A stretch of 10,140 nt of DNA, taken from positions 1 to 10,140 of the forward strand of contig MU625173.1 of the NCBI GenBank assembly GCA_025349905.2, read 5' to 3'. A program made the position numbers and the translations under genes. This stretch comes from Blastocladiella britannica. Lineage: Eukaryota; Blastocladiomycota; Blastocladiomycetes; Blastocladiales; Blastocladiaceae. Shown here one piece after another: positions 8,435 to 10,140 of the stretch (positions are counted from its first letter, which is position 1; each line of letters starts with the position of its first letter). The notes below the pieces were generated by a model. That model saw nothing but the letters and a program-made list of their open reading frames with translations. It searched no databases and was not told the DNA's origin.

Positions 8435-9089
8435 ATGAGCAAAATGAATATAATCCCTCTCAACCTCTTGCTGCCTGGCGAGCTCCTCGTCCGCGTCTCG
8501 GCGTTTCTGGACCTCCCGGCCATCTTGGCCCTTCGAGCCACGTCACGGCGCCTGCTTAACTTGGCCCCTCTTTTGCTCAAGCACGATCCAACTCCACGTG
8601 CGCTCGTGGCCATGATCAGTCGCCAACGCCATTTTCGGTGCCGCCAAGAATCTTGCCAGATCGCGTGACCTCGTGCGCACCGTCACATACCGACTCGTGT
8701 GCCGCCCGTACCACAACCGCCGGTACCTGCTCCGACAGGGCTCGCTGCCCAAAATCATTCGCAATCTTGTGCACCGCCGCGACTATGGGCTCGACGCCGA
8801 CAGATTTGCTCAGCTATTATATGACGTGTTTAAAATATCGCCTCCAATGGCCCTGCACCTGCCCAGCCTGATTGGACTGGGTGACCCCAGATGGATCATG
8901 GGTGTCATTGCTTACGACGGCACCCCCAAGGGCTATGCCCAAGAGATGCAGTCGGCCATGCTAAATTTTGGTCATCTGGAAGACCGCCAGCTTGATGCTA
9001 TCGTTGTAGACGTTGCACAGAAATTTATCGACTGTGTAGCACCTGACTCAGACCTGGAATGGACCCAGAAAGTGTCGGACTATGTGTAG
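8435..9089 (+). CDS. Short F-box protein; needs a 43-nt intron or is frameshifted
   Basis: Residues about 7-42 (LLLPGELLVRVSAFLDLPAI...LRATSRRL) form a clear F-box: the LP-x-E-L start, a hydrophobic core and an LRxTSRR end. F-boxes bind Skp1 in SCF ubiquitin ligases. The opening frame stops at 8666-8668, while coding-like sequence continues to 9089 in the next frame. It is helical and contains an LVCRPYHNRRYLLRQG segment. A 43-nt intron (8606-8648, GTGGCC...CCAAG) would join ...TPRAL to NLARSRDLV in phase 0 and give 203 aa. It is short with a poor donor, but close in size to the 44-nt intron proposed at 6311-6354. Alternatively, one extra base near 8617-8622 breaks the frame (sequencing error or decay): reading on as ...AMIS-VANAIFGAAKNLARS gives a smoother helix. 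The start could also be the ATG at 8444 (caaaATGaat), like the other F-box-like gene. Confidence 0.62.
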
Positions 9090-9105
9090 CGTTTGGAGAT
9101 AAGAA

Positions 9106-9112
9106 TATATTA
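9106..9112 (+). promoter_or_regulatory. TATA-like box of the putative 5' LTR
   Basis: TATATTA sits about 35 bp before 9144, the position predicted as the RNA 5' end from the inverted repeat. That is a usual fungal TATA-to-start distance. Inferred from position. Confidence 0.35.
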
Positions 9113-9143
9113 CACACGCGCGCTGATCAGTCTTTGGATCAGT

Positions 9144-9249
9144 GTTGCGTGTCATTCCTGTTGTTAACCAATCAGTTCCACTGCTCCCCTCCATCTTGCC
9201 TGCCGTCTGCGGAGCCCCCTTCCTGCTGTCGCTACATTTGACACGCAAC
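9144..9249 (+). other. 11-bp inverted repeat, candidate self-priming site
   Basis: GTTGCGTGTCA (9144-9154) is exactly complementary to TGACACGCAAC (9239-9249); the match stops at both ends. The second arm lies 2 bases after a CA dinucleotide (9235-9236) that could end the LTR. In Tf1-type elements the first 11 nt of the RNA fold back and pair with the primer-binding site. No TGG-initial tRNA-type site follows the proposed LTR end. This is a reading of position and length, not proof. Confidence 0.35.
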
Positions 9250-9311
9250 CCTGCTCGTGCACTCGGACTACAAAAAGAAGAAAAAATAACATTAATAATC
9301 CTGCGATCAAG

Positions 9312-9818
9312 ATGGACGCACTTTTCCGCCTGGTACCGCCAAAGCCATATGGCAAAGGAACGATGGAATTCATCGCTTTTAAAAACCATGCAACAACGTA
9401 CATGGCTCATGCGGACCCAGCCAACGAGCAGCTGGATGCCAACAAGGTCATGTACTTGACGCTGCTCCTGGAGGGCGAGGCCGCCAACTGGCTCCACCTC
9501 AAGGTTGAGAAAGCGGCCAAGCCGAAGATGCTGGCCGAGTTCTGGGCCACGCTGGCCGAGTTCGCTGACCTGGAGCACCTCGGACGCGAATCAGCCCACA
9601 AGCTTGATTCGATCAAGCAGGGCTCACGGACTGTGCGCGAGTACCACGCCGAGTTTGTGCAGCTCCTGCACTTGGCTCTGCTCGTCAACTGGCTGGAGAT
9701 TGCGGAAATGCAGTTTTCCCTCTTTACAAAGGGACTCCACACCAAGCTGCGCCACCACTTCGTGGCCTACGGCGGCCCCCTGACGCTGGAGGATGGGCTG
9801 CGCTTGGCTGCTCGTTGA
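9312..9818 (+). CDS. gag: Retrotransposon Gag, capsid region
   Basis: A 168-aa frame from ATG (gatcaagATGgac) to TGA at 9816. The sequence has the retrotransposon Gag signature of Ty3/gypsy elements: FKNHATTYM near residue 26, then VMYLTLLLEGEAANWLHL, an EFWATLAEFAD block, and SVREYHAEF-like TVREYHAEFVQL followed by a helical FTKGLHTKLR region. Gag forms the virus-like particle that packages the element RNA. The frame ends where the capsid should run on into the nucleocapsid. The next frame is open from 9817 to the window end and carries the zinc knuckle, so the stop is either a programmed +1 shift site or a one-base break. Confidence 0.85.
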   Translation: MDALFRLVPPKPYGKGTMEFIAFKNHATTYMAHADPANEQLDANKVMYLTLLLEGEAANWLHLKVEKAAKPKMLAEFWATLAEFADLEHLGRESAHKLDSIKQGSRTVREYHAEFVQLLHLALLVNWLEIAEMQFSLFTKGLHTKLRHHFVAYGGPLTLEDGLRLAAR

Positions 9819-10140
9819 AGGCAACCTGGCGTGCATTGGCGGGCCGATCGACCCACACCCACCCGCTCGCCGTGCAGCATACATCGACGATGACGACCGC
9901 ATGCTGGTTGACGCGGCCCGTCCCGGACGTCGCCATGCGCCATCGGCAGCTCGGGTCAACGCCAAGAACGTTTGCTGGGCATGCGGGGGCCAAGGCCACA
10001 TGAGTCGCGATTGCGCCAACCACAAGGGCAAGAAGCGCGCGGGCCATAAGGGGCACAGCTGCAAACCCAAGGGATGCCGTGGCCATTTTACATTTTCTTG
10101 CGGGAAATATTTTTGGGCCTCACATCTCTTTTTTTTTTTT
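9817..10140 (+). CDS. Gag nucleocapsid region in +1 frame, CCHC zinc knuckle (partial)
   Basis: The +1 frame is open for 108 codons to the window end. It continues the capsid smoothly (VEGNLACIGG), then gives Arg/Asp-rich linker sequence. A canonical CCHC knuckle, C-x2-C-x4-H-x4-C (CWACGGQGHMSRDC), lies at 9973-10014. Basic residues follow (HKGKKRAGHKGH), as expected for RNA binding. A second Cys/His group (10060-10100) does not fit the canonical spacing. There is no start codon near 9817, so expression requires frameshifting from gag, or the copy is broken. The last bases are a T-run, so the final residues are not reliable. Confidence 0.75.

Larger units (their letters stand above)
9090..10140 (+). 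mobile_element. 5' part of a Ty3/gypsy-type LTR retroelement
   Basis: The element is called from a Gag capsid ORF at 9312, a CCHC zinc knuckle in the next frame, and a leader with LTR-like organisation. The 5' boundary is not fixed; it lies after the F-box stop at 9089. A plausible LTR end is the CA at 9235-9236. Protease, reverse transcriptase, integrase and the 3' LTR would lie beyond the window end, so the class rests on Gag alone. Confidence 0.7.

Noticed and set aside
9123..9142. CTGATC...GATCAG hairpin as a terminator
   Set aside because: The stem is only 6 bp with no T-run, and intrinsic terminators are not expected in a eukaryotic setting.
1..10140. CRISPR array, tRNA or rRNA genes
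   Set aside because: No regularly spaced direct repeats with unique spacers, and no tRNA- or rRNA-like sequence was seen on either strand.

Overview
The window reads as nuclear DNA of a eukaryote, most likely a GC-rich early-diverging fungus. Evidence: short spliceosomal introns (about 43-78 nt, GT...AG), A-rich start contexts (caaaATG), F-box proteins, AT-hook and poly-Q/poly-A/poly-S low-complexity nuclear proteins, and a Ty3/gypsy-type Gag. A chytrid or Blastocladiomycete-like host is only a guess. The window starts in an A18 run and ends in a T12 run inside a gene, so it may be a complete short contig broken at homopolymers.

Layout: (1) 44-2614, minus strand: two tandem paralogous genes for seven-transmembrane, GPCR-topology proteins. 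Neither is a simple ORF. Comparing the copies gives a five-exon model for each, with four introns at the same positions and phases, and with equal lengths for exons 1 (24 nt), 3 (315 nt) and 4 (111 nt). (2) 2781-4022, minus: a low-complexity protein with two AT-hooks and a C-terminal Cys cluster. (3) 4023-4377: divergent intergenic region. (4) 4378-6141, plus: a 562-aa F-box-like helical protein with a 75-nt intron. (5) 6148-6428, minus: a possible 78-aa two-exon gene ending 6 bp from gene 4. (6) 6639-8259, minus: a two-exon gene whose N-terminus carries three copies of a C-x8-H-x12-C-x2-C module, followed by a basic, low-complexity, poly-Q tail. (7) 8435-9089, plus: a short F-box protein that needs a 43-nt intron, or else has a frame break. 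(8) about 9090-10140, plus: the 5' part of an LTR retroelement. It has a TATA-like box, an 11-bp inverted repeat placed as in Tf1-type self-primed elements, a gag ORF, and a CCHC zinc knuckle in the +1 frame after a TGA.

The genes do not look like one pathway. The window is a compact fungal gene neighbourhood with local receptor duplication, two F-box-like genes, two probable DNA- or zinc-binding proteins, and a retroelement fragment downstream of the last F-box gene. All spliced models come from reading splice signals, frame and paralogue agreement by eye; no transcript data were available.
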